NCBI GenBank assembly: GCA_964485695.1
Contig: CAZAKZ010000107.1
Coordinates: 1-20,855, forward strand
Direction of reading: 5' to 3'
From: CAZAKZ01 sp964485695
GTDB taxonomy: Bacteria; Planctomycetota; JAFGQW01
Length of the DNA stretch: 20,855 nucleotides
In this document: positions 1-7,115 of the stretch, one piece after another
Layout of the letters: each line of letters opens with the position of its first letter
Numbering within the stretch: the stretch's first letter is position 1
Notes under the pieces: model-generated
Seen by the model: only the letters and a program-made list of their open reading frames with translations
What the model was told of the DNA's origin: nothing
Databases searched by the model: none
Position numbers and translations under genes: made by a program

Positions 1-129
1 TTCGGTGAATACGCAAAGGAGGAGCAACGCAGCATGCGTCGTCGAGAGGCTCCGAGGCGACGGCTACGAATCATGACCGACCATTTTGGGCTTCCTGCAA
101 CACCATTCGTGAAGACGGGAAGGGCATGA
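1..129 (+). CDS. possible 3' end of an unidentified gene (partial)
   Basis: Reading frame 1 is open from the window edge to a TGA at 127-129. That stop overlaps the ATG of the following kinase gene (ATGA), an arrangement typical of translationally coupled operon genes. The encoded tail is short, very basic in the middle, and matches no family I recognise. A second frame, ending in TGA at 74-76, has more GC-rich third codon positions and ends in a protein-like sequence (VVERLRGDGYES). The real gene may therefore end there, or a one-base indel near position 35-40 may separate the two. The window is too short to decide. A response regulator or periplasmic binding protein would be natural partners for the kinase, but nothing here shows that. 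Confidence 0.25.
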   Translation, partial: FGEYAKEEQRSMRRREAPRRRLRIMTDHFGLPATPFVKTGRA

Positions 130-1691
130 GTCACGTCCGGTTACCCACGCGACGGTTCACCACCCATCTCCGGAGGGCCCTGATCCGGGGATCCCTCCGG
201 CGACAGATCCTCCTGGCCGTGGTGGTGGTGAACATCGTGCTCATTGCCGCGATTCTCGCTCTGTTCTTCTATTACGACCACGAGCGAGGGCAGGAACTCA
301 ACCAGCTTGCGAACCAGGCCCACGAGGAGAAGCTGGAAAAATTCAGGACGGTCTACAGTGGCCTCCTCAAGAGGGTTCTCCCCCCGGCCGTCAGCATTCC
401 CGCCCTGATCCGGTGGCGCGGCTGGGAGGACATGCGCTACGTGAAGATCCTCAAGAAGGATCCCATCCAAGTCTATATCAATCCCAAGGGAGCTCGACTG
501 CTACCCGATGACATAGACGTCCAGCAGGTGGACCTGGATCTCCAGCGGACGGCCACGGAAAACATCGAGATCAGCGAGACCCAGGGGGGCACCTGCATTC
601 CCCTGGAGTTCGAGGAAGACAAGCCCTGGGGAGCCATCTTCCTCCTGCCCAGAGACGAACCGCCCCCCGACATTTCCGAGCTCCCCATCACCGGCATCAT
701 TTCCGTTCTGGCGGCCGGGACCCTGCTGCTCATCCTGGTGACCTTCATCCTCCTGAACCGCCTCGTTTTGACTCCCCTGGAGGGTCTGATGTGGGATGCA
801 CGTCGCCTGGCCCGGGGGGACTACGACACCGAAACCCTCCAGATGCGAGACCGGAGGGACGAAGTAGGCAGGCTGGGTCAGGCCATTTCCTTTCTTCGCC
901 AGGAGCTGGCCGCGTACAAGGACGACATGACGGGCCGGGTGGACCGTGCCCTGGCCCGGGCCAAGGCCTCGGAGAGGAGCCTGGCCGTGGCCCAGCGCCT
1001 GGCCGCCACGGGCAAGCTGGCCGCCGGCATCGCCCACGAGATCAACAATCCTCTGGGCGGTATGCTCAACATGATTCGCCGCCTGCAAGAAGGAGCCCTC
1101 ACGCCCGAAAAACGGACTCAGTACCTGGACCTCATCGAGGACAGCCTCAACCGCATCGAGACCACCCTCGGGCATCTCATCCGCTCCAGTCCCACGAGGG
1201 GCATCGAGGTGAAGCCTGTGGTCCTCGGTGAAGTGGTCGAGTCCGCCCTGGCCCTGGTGCGCTACCGCGGGGATCGAAGCCGGGTGGAGATGGCCCTGCA
1301 CTTTCCTGACAAGCCTCTCAGGATTCTCTCGGACCAGGGCTCTCTCCAGCAGATCTTTCTGAACCTGTTCCTGAATGCCCTGGACGCGATGCCGGGAGGG
1401 GGACAGCTCACGATTCAGGGGCAGGTCCTGGAAGGGGGGATCCTGGAAGTCCTGGTGGAGGATACGGGCCACGGCATGACTCCGGAGCAGCTGGACCAGG
1501 CCTTTGATCTCTTCTACACCACCAAGGAAGTGGGAGAGGGCAGCGGTCTGGGCCTGAGCATCGTGCACAACCTGGTCCAGGACCTGGGCGGCACCATCCG
1601 GGTTGAAAGCGCGCCAGGCCAGGGATCCCGCTTCATCCTGACGTTTCCCACCGAGGTGGACAGGGAGAAGGGGGAGCCACAATCCAGCTGA
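126..1691 (+). CDS. membrane-bound sensor histidine kinase
   Basis: This 521-residue two-component sensor kinase should autophosphorylate on a histidine and pass the phosphate to a response regulator not seen in the window. A first membrane segment lies near residues 28-50, an extracytoplasmic sensor region at about 51-186, a second membrane segment at about 187-211, and a HAMP linker at about 209-262. The dimerisation/phosphoacceptor motif is AAGIAHEINNPL with H304. The ATPase domain shows an N-box (N413, N417), a G1 box DTGHG (446-450) and a G2 box GSGLGLS (472-478). The phosphotransfer motif resembles NtrB/ZraS-type kinases that usually work with sigma-54 activators; that partner is an inference. 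ATG 126 is the first possible start in frame, because a stop lies at 6-8 and no start codon lies between. Purine-rich sequence precedes it. The ligand is unknown. Confidence 0.95.
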   Translation: MSHVRLPTRRFTTHLRRALIRGSLRRQILLAVVVVNIVLIAAILALFFYYDHERGQELNQLANQAHEEKLEKFRTVYSGLLKRVLPPAVSIPALIRWRGWEDMRYVKILKKDPIQVYINPKGARLLPDDIDVQQVDLDLQRTATENIEISETQGGTCIPLEFEEDKPWGAIFLLPRDEPPPDISELPITGIISVLAAGTLLLILVTFILLNRLVLTPLEGLMWDARRLARGDYDTETLQMRDRRDEVGRLGQAISFLRQELAAYKDDMTGRVDRALARAKASERSLAVAQRLAATGKLAAGIAHEINNPLGGMLNMIRRLQEGALTPEKRTQYLDLIEDSLNRIETTLGHLIRSSPTRGIEVKPVVLGEVVESALALVRYRGDRSRVEMALHFPDKPLRILSDQGSLQQIFLNLFLNALDAMPGGGQLTIQGQVLEGGILEVLVEDTGHGMTPEQLDQAFDLFYTTKEVGEGSGLGLSIVHNLVQDLGGTIRVESAPGQGSRFILTFPTEVDREKGEPQSS

Positions 1692-1823
1692 TCTGGCCGC
1701 GAGAATCTGTTTCAAGTTCGCCGTCAAAAAGAGCTTGCAATAAACTTTGGGAAACAGTACGGTAGTGCCTCACTCGCTAATTCAGCACAAGCAAGTCCTA
1801 TTTCCTTTGCCTGCAGGTCATCC

Positions 1824-2312
1824 ATGGAAACAGCTCTGAAAAGGTCTCGAGACCTTCTGATCCTGGTCCTCGTTGCCGGGGTCTTCTATCTCCTCGGACG
1901 AGACGCATCTCCAGGCCCAGCCTATGGATATCGAGATGTGGACCACAATCGGGACATGATCGCCGTGACCGGCCAGTACGGCACCGGGACCTCGGTTCTC
2001 TACCTCGTGGACACGCGGCGGAAGAGCCTCCAGGTCTATGAAGCCCGCGGAGGCACGCAGTCGGATCTAAAACTGGTGGCCATTCGTGATATCACCTATG
2101 ATTTGGAGGTTCGTAGTTATAATGACGTGTCCGAACCTGCCATGAAGGTGGAGGCGCTGGAGCGGCAGTGGAAACAGTTTTCCGGCAAGGGAAGCAGGTC
2201 CGGTCAGGCCGCGGGTAACAAGAAGACCCAGAATAAGAAGACCCAGAATAAAAAGACACAGAAGAGTCCTCCCGGGAAATCCCCGGGTGAATCCGGATTG
2301 AAGAAGAAATAG
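1824..2312 (+). CDS. small single-pass membrane protein of unknown function
   Basis: This 162-residue protein is not assigned to a named family. A hydrophobic segment at about residues 9-25 is probably an uncleaved signal anchor. A conserved-looking extracytoplasmic core follows (about 35-115), with short beta-strand-like stretches such as MIAVTGQYGTGTSVLYLVDT and a tyrosine/aspartate-rich part. The last 45 residues are lysine-rich and low in complexity, with three KKTQN repeats. The 132 bases upstream hold only a weak promoter-like pair (TTGCAA at 1735-1740, TACGGT at 1758-1763) and no terminator after the kinase gene. The next gene follows after 60 bases, so the two probably share a transcript. 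A role in the envelope is the most that can be inferred. Confidence 0.85.
   Translation: METALKRSRDLLILVLVAGVFYLLGRDASPGPAYGYRDVDHNRDMIAVTGQYGTGTSVLYLVDTRRKSLQVYEARGGTQSDLKLVAIRDITYDLEVRSYNDVSEPAMKVEALERQWKQFSGKGSRSGQAAGNKKTQNKKTQNKKTQKSPPGKSPGESGLKKK
2217..2261 (+). repeat. three tandem 15-bp repeats encoding NKKTQ
   Basis: Three near-identical in-frame copies of a 15-bp unit (aataagaagacccag with a few changes) lie near the 3' end of the 1824-2312 gene and encode (N)KKTQ three times. Copies differ only at synonymous positions, as expected from recent slippage or unequal recombination within a low-complexity lysine-rich tail. Confidence 0.9.
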
Positions 2313-2372
2313 ATCTCCAAGCTTCAAAGGGAAAAGAGGCCCGACTGATCCACGGGCGCCAGGAGGTACCAT

Positions 2373-2963
2373 ATGACTGATGAGTTCTATGATTTCGAGA
2401 AGGCCCTGAGTGAGCTCAAGATGGAGGAAGAGGAGCTCAAGCGCCTCGTCTCCGCCGGAGAAATCCGTGCGTTTCGCAGCAAGGGCCAGATGAAATTCCG
2501 CAAGCAGGATATCGACGATCTGCGCACCGGGGGCCTCGACGACGCAGAGGAGGAAGAGACCCTCACCAATGAACTCGTATTCGACGAGACGGATCCGCTC
2601 TCGATCGAGGACGAAGAAGAAGGCATGGCGACCGCCAAGATCGACGAACAAGACACGCTCATCGATGAAGAACTCCCGGATATCGAGAGCGACATCTCCG
2701 ACCTCGGGGAGGAGTCCTTCGAGAGTGCGACTCCGGCGGCCAAACCCGTGGCCAGGCGGGCCACGCGCGTGACCCGGCTGCGGGAAGCCCAGGAGGCGCG
2801 GAAGGAAGCGAGTCCGGTCTTCTTCGCCCTCATGGTCCTGACGACGATCCTCCTGCTCTACGGCGTCGTATTTCTGGCCAATATCGCCAACAACCAGCAA
2901 AACGGCATGACCGAGGGTGTCTCAGGCTTCATGGTGAAGAGCTTCACCGAGCCGATTGAATAG
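2373..2963 (+). CDS. excisionase/MerR-like HTH protein with C-terminal membrane anchor
   Basis: This 196-residue protein has three parts. Residues 8-50 read as an excisionase-type MerR-like helix-turn-helix: an acidic helical start, then EEELKRLVSAGEIRAFRSKG, then a basic FRKQDIDDL helix. Residues 54-118 are a long linker rich in Asp and Glu. A basic patch (about 124-144) leads to a hydrophobic membrane helix at about 149-170 and a short tail. There is no N-terminal signal, so the HTH should stay in the cytoplasm as a tail-anchored protein. The start is secure: AGGAGG at 2361-2366 sits six bases before ATG 2373. It may tie DNA or another partner to the membrane; the acidic linker argues against simple non-specific DNA binding. 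Function is not established. Confidence 0.92.
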   Translation: MTDEFYDFEKALSELKMEEEELKRLVSAGEIRAFRSKGQMKFRKQDIDDLRTGGLDDAEEEETLTNELVFDETDPLSIEDEEEGMATAKIDEQDTLIDEELPDIESDISDLGEESFESATPAAKPVARRATRVTRLREAQEARKEASPVFFALMVLTTILLLYGVVFLANIANNQQNGMTEGVSGFMVKSFTEPIE

Positions 2964-3021
2964 TCATTGATCGTATCCGGGTATCGAACCCGATTCATAC
3001 ACAAAAGACATTGCGGTTCCG

Positions 3022-3056
3022 ACCGACCCGGGCAACCCCTCCCTGCCCGGGTCGGT
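3022..3056. terminator. 13-bp perfect hairpin, probable transcription terminator
   Basis: Arms 3022-3034 and 3044-3056 (accgacccgggca and its exact complement) are separated by a 9-base loop. The hairpin lies 58 bases after the stop codon of the HTH membrane protein, where a terminator is expected. No T-run follows on either strand, so it is not a canonical intrinsic terminator. It could be a terminator that works without a U-tract, an mRNA 3' stabiliser, or a palindromic protein site. Confidence 0.5.
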
Positions 3057-3410
3057 TCGTGCGAGAGACCCGTGTGCCGAGGTCGCGGCTCTCGATCTCA
3101 CCACGCGCATGGGCGGTTATCTCGAGACCGGGGAGGAATCCGAGGGGTGGGGGCTCGTGCAAGAAGACGGGGATGTCCTTCTGGCATGGACCCTGTGAAG
3201 CCGAGAGCTTCGATGGCGGTGGATTCTCGTGAACCTGGGACAATCTGTTGATTCAAGCCGGCCTGATTGGCGTAGTCGTGGACTGAATCCGTCCCAGTCC
3301 CCGGATTCTCCTCCGGACGCTCTGGTAGTCGACCCCACCCTGCTTTCGATTCCATGCGATCATTGGTTTTGGGGTTTGTACAAGCCCCTGGGCCATATAC
3401 TAGTTTAATT

Positions 3411-3438
3411 ACATCGAGTTTTTTACATCGAGTTTTTT
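3411..3438 (+). repeat. two tandem 14-bp repeats (acatcgagtttttt)
   Basis: Two exact copies at 3411-3424 and 3425-3438 are followed by a partial third start (acatca). They lie 73-100 bases upstream of the GTG start of the OmpA-like lipoprotein, just after the AT-rich promoter-like zone, so they may lie in its promoter or 5' leader. They could bind a regulator or simply be a replication-slippage product. Confidence 0.8.
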
Positions 3439-3510
3439 ACATCATTGGTGTCGCCGGTGTTCTTTCAGGGGAGGTCCACCCCGGAGAGTGCGGGCGGGAA
3501 TGGAGCAGCC

Positions 3511-4206
3511 GTGAAGGGTCATTATCGTTTGCTTGCCTTGGGATTGCTGTCCGCGATCATCATTCTTGCGGGTTGTGTGAGTCGAGGCGACTATCAGGAT
3601 CTGGAGAATGTCGTGACCAACCAGGCGCGGGTCATCGGGAATCTCAAGAACTACAACCACGATCTGCAGCTGAAGTATGACCGCGCTGTCAGCGACAATC
3701 CGCTGGTGGAAGAGGAGAATGCGAGGCTCAAGCGCGAACTGGGCGTCTACAAGGAGCAATACGCCAAGATGAAGGACCTCTGGGAAAACCGTCCGGCCCA
3801 GAAGGCTCCCGAAGGCATGAAGTTCGAGCCGTGGGGTATCCGGGCAGAGAGTCGCGTTCTTTTCGATTCAGGCGAACACAAGCTGAAGGCCACGGGAAAG
3901 CAGGCGCTCAAGGCCGTTTCTGCGACCCTGAAGGCGCTCAGGATCCAGGTGGAGGGCCACACGGATTCGGACCGGGTTGTCCGTACCAAAAAAAGGTATC
4001 CCCACGGCAACCTCCAGCTGAGTGGGGAGCGGGCCCTGGAAGTGGCGAATTTCCTGATCAAGGAGTGTGGTCTGAATCCGAAGAACGTTTCCTACTGCGG
4101 GTACGGGGAATACAAGCCCATTGCCTCCAATGACTCGCCGGCGGGAAAGGCCCGTAACCGCCGTGTCGATATCCGGGTCCAGCCCGTCAAGCAGCCCAAG
4201 CCCTGA
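3511..4206 (+). CDS. OmpA/Pal-like peptidoglycan-binding lipoprotein
   Basis: This is a 231-residue lipoprotein predicted to be outer-membrane anchored. GTG 3511 is preferred: GGAG at 3502-3505 precedes it and the protein then opens with a lipoprotein signal peptide ending in the lipobox LAGC, acylated Cys22. A TTG 66 bases upstream would bury that signal. A Gln/Asn/Lys-rich, coiled-coil-like stretch (about 28-80) leads to an OmpA_C domain from about residue 100. Visible landmarks are VLFDSG, VEGHTDSD (the usual GHTD motif), LSGERALEVANFL, and the closing RNRRVDIRV that carries the peptidoglycan-contacting arginine. It should tether the outer membrane to the cell wall. It resembles Pal or YiaD but has no tol-pal neighbours, so I give no gene symbol. 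Confidence 0.93.
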   Translation: MKGHYRLLALGLLSAIIILAGCVSRGDYQDLENVVTNQARVIGNLKNYNHDLQLKYDRAVSDNPLVEEENARLKRELGVYKEQYAKMKDLWENRPAQKAPEGMKFEPWGIRAESRVLFDSGEHKLKATGKQALKAVSATLKALRIQVEGHTDSDRVVRTKKRYPHGNLQLSGERALEVANFLIKECGLNPKNVSYCGYGEYKPIASNDSPAGKARNRRVDIRVQPVKQPKP

Positions 4207-4305
4207 CTACTCTGGGACGACTCTAACAGGGCATCGGACAGGCCAGGGGATCCATCCGGAAAACGATACGGCCTTTCCAGGCAGCCCTGAGACGCGAGAG
4301 GTTTG

Positions 4306-5592
4306 ATGGTGAGTCACGGGCCCTATCCTGAACCGGGTGGAGTCCCTGTGGATGCCACCCCTGTCGAACCGCGCCTCCATGCGGTGTGTCATGCGGTGTG
4401 TTCAATCAAGATCCTGACCGTTCTGGCCTGGGCTTTTCTGATCTGGTTCACCGTGGGATGCAGTCCATCCCCAGAGAACGGGGAAGGGGCTCCAGGTGAA
4501 TCGGGCAGCCCGGATGCCCTGCTGGGAATACTCCTGGATATGGTGGTCATCGAGGGGGAGGGAAAGCACCCCCCCTTTCTCCTGGACCGCTTCGAGGTGA
4601 CCCACGCCCAGTTCGATACCTACCTGAGTCATACCCACAGGACCTTTCCCCGCCCTGCAGACGAGGCATGGGACCGGCAATCAGGCCGGCTGAAAAAACC
4701 CGATCTCGGGGAATATCCGGTCGTGCGGGTGACCTTGGAGGAGAGCCGGGCGTATGCCCGCTGGGCCGGAAAACGGCTGCCCACGTTTCGGGAATGGATC
4801 CGGGCCGCCAACCGCAGGGGCCGATCGGTGTATCCCTGGGGTTCGAGATCGCCGGAGAAGTACTACACCAACAGCCTTTCCACCCGGCTCTTTACCACGG
4901 CCCCCGTGGGAGCATTTCCCAGCGGTCAGAGCGAATACGGAGCCCACGACCTGGTGGGAAACGTCTGGGAATGGACCGACACCGTGCCCGATTTCTGGTC
5001 CCGGGAATCTCCCAGGTTCAGGAAGTCCACCTACGTGTATCACTGGATTCCCGATCTGCTGCCGGCCCTGGATACGACCTTGAAAAGGAACCGGTTGACG
5101 CTGGACCATGGGACCCCCATCTGGTTTCCCGGACTCCTTCCTGACCTGGATACCCGGCCGGAAAAACTCGTGAATCTCGACCAGAGGATCCCGGTTCCCT
5201 ATACGGGCCGGGGTCGCCTCGTGGTGGGAGGCGGCTTTCGAAATCGTACCATCTCCAACTTCACCCTCTCCCCCGGCAGCGGAAACCGGGAAGTGGCGCC
5301 CATCGTGTATGAGGAACTGGAGTGGGGGACGGTATCCATCCAGCTCCTGGAACCCGAGGAGTGGCGGGACGACGTGGGTTTTCGATGTGTCCGGGACATC
5401 GGTGACCGGGAAGTTCTGTGCCTGATTCGCGGCCTGGCCGCGGTTCGGGCAAACAAACGGGATCCGATCGTGAGAATGCTCCAAGAAATGGGGCGGGACC
5501 TCGTCGGGTCCCACCTGGAGGGTATGGACCCGGGTATGGACCCCGACCTGAGAGAACGGGTCCGGAAGCTGCGTGAAGAGCTTGGATCCTGA
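4306..5592 (+). CDS. SUMF1 (FGE-like) domain lipoprotein, probably non-catalytic
   Basis: This protein of about 428 residues has a hydrophobic segment (about 37-50) ending in the lipobox-like FTVGC, giving an acylated Cys near residue 52. An FGE-sulfatase (SUMF1) domain spans about 78-365: LDRFEVTHAQFDTYL, RLPTFREWIRAAN, VYPWGS, HDLVGNVWEWTD, VVGGGFRN and DDVGFRCVRDI. The paired active-site cysteines of true formylglycine-generating enzyme are not visible around VVGGGFRNRTISNF, so a binding or structural role is likelier than sulfatase activation. A roughly 26-residue segment is duplicated inside the domain (W-I/F-P-x-LLP-x-LDT). ATG 4306 is the upstream choice. A GTG at 4396, right before the hydrophobic helix, would give a more normal signal peptide. 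It overlaps rsmA by 20 bp. Confidence 0.88.
   Translation: MVSHGPYPEPGGVPVDATPVEPRLHAVCHAVCSIKILTVLAWAFLIWFTVGCSPSPENGEGAPGESGSPDALLGILLDMVVIEGEGKHPPFLLDRFEVTHAQFDTYLSHTHRTFPRPADEAWDRQSGRLKKPDLGEYPVVRVTLEESRAYARWAGKRLPTFREWIRAANRRGRSVYPWGSRSPEKYYTNSLSTRLFTTAPVGAFPSGQSEYGAHDLVGNVWEWTDTVPDFWSRESPRFRKSTYVYHWIPDLLPALDTTLKRNRLTLDHGTPIWFPGLLPDLDTRPEKLVNLDQRIPVPYTGRGRLVVGGGFRNRTISNFTLSPGSGNREVAPIVYEELEWGTVSIQLLEPEEWRDDVGFRCVRDIGDREVLCLIRGLAAVRANKRDPIVRMLQEMGRDLVGSHLEGMDPGMDPDLRERVRKLREELGS
4378..4401 (+). repeat. exact 12-bp tandem duplication before the signal peptide
   Basis: The unit catgcggtgtgt occurs twice in a row, encoding HAVC twice, just ahead of the hydrophobic signal segment of the SUMF1-domain lipoprotein. 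Each copy contains an in-frame GTG (4384 and 4396), so the duplication also doubles a candidate start codon. Confidence 0.85.
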
Positions 5593-6472
5593 ATCCTCTT
5601 CTCTCCCCCGAACCGCTCGGGAACTCAAGGTATTTCTCCGAGCTCATGGATTGAGGCCTCGTCGCCGTTTCGGCCAGAACTTCATGGTCGATTCCAATCT
5701 TCTCGAGTTCATGGTCCGTTCAGCTCGCGTTGATCGGGGAGATCGTGTCCTGGAGGTGGGTACGGGCACAGGCCTCTTGACCCAGAAGCTCCTGGATCAT
5801 GGAGCCGAGGTGGTGACCGTGGAGGCGGACCCGGGGCTGTTCGAGGCCGTGGCTCCCCGCCTCCGGCCCCAAGAAGCGGTCCGGGCTCTGTGCGGAGATC
5901 TGCTCGAGGGAAAGCACCGTCTCCGGGAAGATGTGGAGCAAATCCTGGTGGCCTGGAGAGACGCTCCCTACAAGGTCGTTTCCAACCTGCCCTTCAATGC
6001 CTCGGTTCCCATCGTGGCCAACCTCCTCCGGTCGGAGTCGCGTCCGGAGCGTCTGGTGGTGACGTTACAGAAGGAGGTGGCGGATCGATTCATGGCTCGC
6101 CCTGGAACCCGAGCCTACGGTCGAATCACAGTGGAGATACAGCTTCGAGGCACTCTCCGGCGGCTCCGGGATCTGCCTCCGGACGTGTTCTGGCCCCGGC
6201 CCCGGGTCAGATCCACGGTGATGGAACTCGTGCCGTTTCCGGAAGGCATGCGGCCGCGGCTGAAGGAGGAAGCTGGATTCAGCCGGTTCCTGGACGGTGT
6301 TTTTTCCCGGCGGCGGAAGAAGCTGTCGTCCGCTCTTGGCCAGGCAGGGTGCAACATGGAAGACATTGAGAGAGTGCTTGCGGACCTGGACCAGGATCCG
6401 GGGATCCGGGGAGAGTGCCTGGAACCAGAGGTCCTTGTCAGGATCTATGAGGCCCTGTTTTCCACCCGCTGA
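5573..6472 (+). CDS. rsmA: 16S rRNA dimethyladenosine transferase RsmA/KsgA
   Basis: This enzyme uses S-adenosylmethionine to dimethylate the two adjacent adenines in the loop of 16S rRNA helix 45, a late 30S assembly step. Landmarks over 299 residues are the family opening RRRFGQNFMVDSNLL (about 31-44), SAM motif I LEVGTGTGLLT (60-70), an acidic ribose-binding position in VVTVEADP, and the catalytic motif NLPFNAS (138-144; usually NLPY). These are followed by VTLQKEVADR, FWPRPRVRSTVMEL and a C-terminal RRRKKL helical part. Length is normal for the family. The GTG start at 5573 has GGAAG four bases upstream and lies inside the end of the preceding lipoprotein gene, suggesting coupled translation. 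No strong terminator follows. Confidence 0.95.
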   Translation: MKSLDPESSSLPRTARELKVFLRAHGLRPRRRFGQNFMVDSNLLEFMVRSARVDRGDRVLEVGTGTGLLTQKLLDHGAEVVTVEADPGLFEAVAPRLRPQEAVRALCGDLLEGKHRLREDVEQILVAWRDAPYKVVSNLPFNASVPIVANLLRSESRPERLVVTLQKEVADRFMARPGTRAYGRITVEIQLRGTLRRLRDLPPDVFWPRPRVRSTVMELVPFPEGMRPRLKEEAGFSRFLDGVFSRRRKKLSSALGQAGCNMEDIERVLADLDQDPGIRGECLEPEVLVRIYEALFSTR

Positions 6473-6678
6473 TGCGAGGAGGCCGGGAAAACCCGAGAGC
6501 CGGAATTGCAGGGAGGGACAACCAAACTCCCCCTTCATCCTGAGTCGGTGGGGCGGCTGAAAGTCAAGACCCACGGGAAAAAAATTCTCGAAAGAAGAGA
6601 TGCACGGGCTTCTATCCTCGTGTAGGCTAAAAACTTGGGATAAAAATGGACAATTGTTCTTGCAATGAATGGAAAAAT

Positions 6679-6708
6679 TTGACCCAGCCGGTGCGGATGT
6701 GATATACA
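6679..6708 (+). promoter_or_regulatory. sigma-70-like promoter upstream of dnaG
   Basis: The -35 box TTGACC (6679-6684, five of six consensus bases) is separated by 18 bases from the -10 box TATACA (6703-6708). A TG at 6700-6701 forms an extended -10. Transcription should start near 6715. It points toward dnaG, whose start is about 465 bases further on. Confidence 0.6.
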
Positions 6709-6720
6709 TTGAGGTATCAC
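6699..6720. promoter_or_regulatory. operator-like palindrome over the promoter -10
   Basis: GTGATA (6699-6704) and TATCAC (6715-6720) form an inverted repeat with a 10-base centre and span the -10 box and expected transcription start. This position and geometry suit a dimeric repressor. The regulator is unknown. Confidence 0.4.
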
Positions 6721-6732
6721 GCTAAAAGAAAC

Positions 6733-6745
6733 AGACTATAAGTCT
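6733..6745 (+). other. small hairpin followed by a T-rich stretch in the dnaG leader
   Basis: AGACT and AGTCT pair around a 3-base loop (ata), followed by the T-rich atttctaatttta. It lies about 18 bases into the predicted transcript, so it might act as a weak attenuator or a 5' stabiliser. The stem is short. Confidence 0.3.
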
Positions 6746-6767
6746 ATTTCTAATTTTATCTTATGGT

Positions 6768-6808
6768 GACAGGGCGGATAGCAGGGGTAAATAAACGATA
6801 GCCCTGTC
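6768..6808 (+). other. 8-bp perfect stem-loop in the dnaG leader
   Basis: GACAGGGC (6768-6775) pairs exactly with GCCCTGTC (6801-6808) across a 25-base, purine-rich loop. I compared it by memory with c-di-GMP, TPP, SAM, fluoride and preQ1 riboswitches and found no match to their conserved cores. Confidence 0.45.
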
Positions 6809-7066
6809 TCATGTAAGAGGCCTGAGGAATACTGGGAACCATACACGCGGGATATCCAGGGCGATAAGGGACGATTCGGGAGATTCAGGCGGCAGAGCAG
6901 GCATTGCGCCAGGTGTTCAACCTTCCGGAAGATTCCTTCTGGAAAAACCTGTTTCCGATCGAATCACGATCGTGCGTTTCCCCTCGAATGGTATCGGATC
7001 CAGCACCTACGAACTCGTGTAGACCCGCGTTCAATGGAGAAAATCGAAGGGCGCTGCAGCATCGAA

Positions 7067-7115
7067 ACGGGTCCGTCCTGATCAGAAAACTCGCTATCAG
7101 GACGTCGAATCCCGT
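7067..7115 (+). other. nested two-tier hairpin just upstream of dnaG
   Basis: An outer 5-bp stem (ACGGG at 7067-7071 with CCCGT at 7111-7115) encloses a perfect 9-bp inner stem (CGTCCTGAT at 7074-7082 with ATCAGGACG at 7096-7104) and a 13-base loop. Small internal bulges separate the tiers. It ends 65 bases before the dnaG start and about 50 before its Shine-Dalgarno sequence. A 3' part resembles a tRNA T-arm sequence (TCGAATCCCGT), but no tRNA fold is present. Confidence 0.5.

Larger units (their letters stand above)
2964..3510. other. 547-base intergenic region without a convincing gene
   Basis: This stretch holds a perfect 13-bp hairpin (3022-3056), a 14-bp direct repeat (3411-3438), and an AT-rich zone at 3360-3440 that probably carries the promoter of the downstream lipoprotein gene. 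Promoter-like pieces are TTGTAC (3376-3381) with TATACT (3396-3401) or TACTAG (3398-3403), but the spacing is 14 or 16 bases, so the call is weak. An open frame at 2971-3186 has no start codon before ATG 3109 and runs through the hairpin, so I do not call it coding. Confidence 0.6.

Noticed and set aside
2971..3186. Open frame ending in a protein-like acidic stretch (LETGEESEGWGLVQED)
   Set aside because: No start codon before ATG 3109, no ribosome-binding site, and the frame passes through a perfect 13-bp hairpin.
4306..5592. Active formylglycine-generating enzyme for sulfatase maturation
   Set aside because: The SUMF1 fold is clear, but the paired active-site cysteines are missing and no sulfatase gene is present.
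6900..6950. Possible SRP RNA because of CCAGGT and CCGGAAG motifs
   Set aside because: The conserved apical loop sequence of SRP RNA (GGAAGGAAGCAGCC-like) is absent and the surrounding bases do not form the long hairpin.
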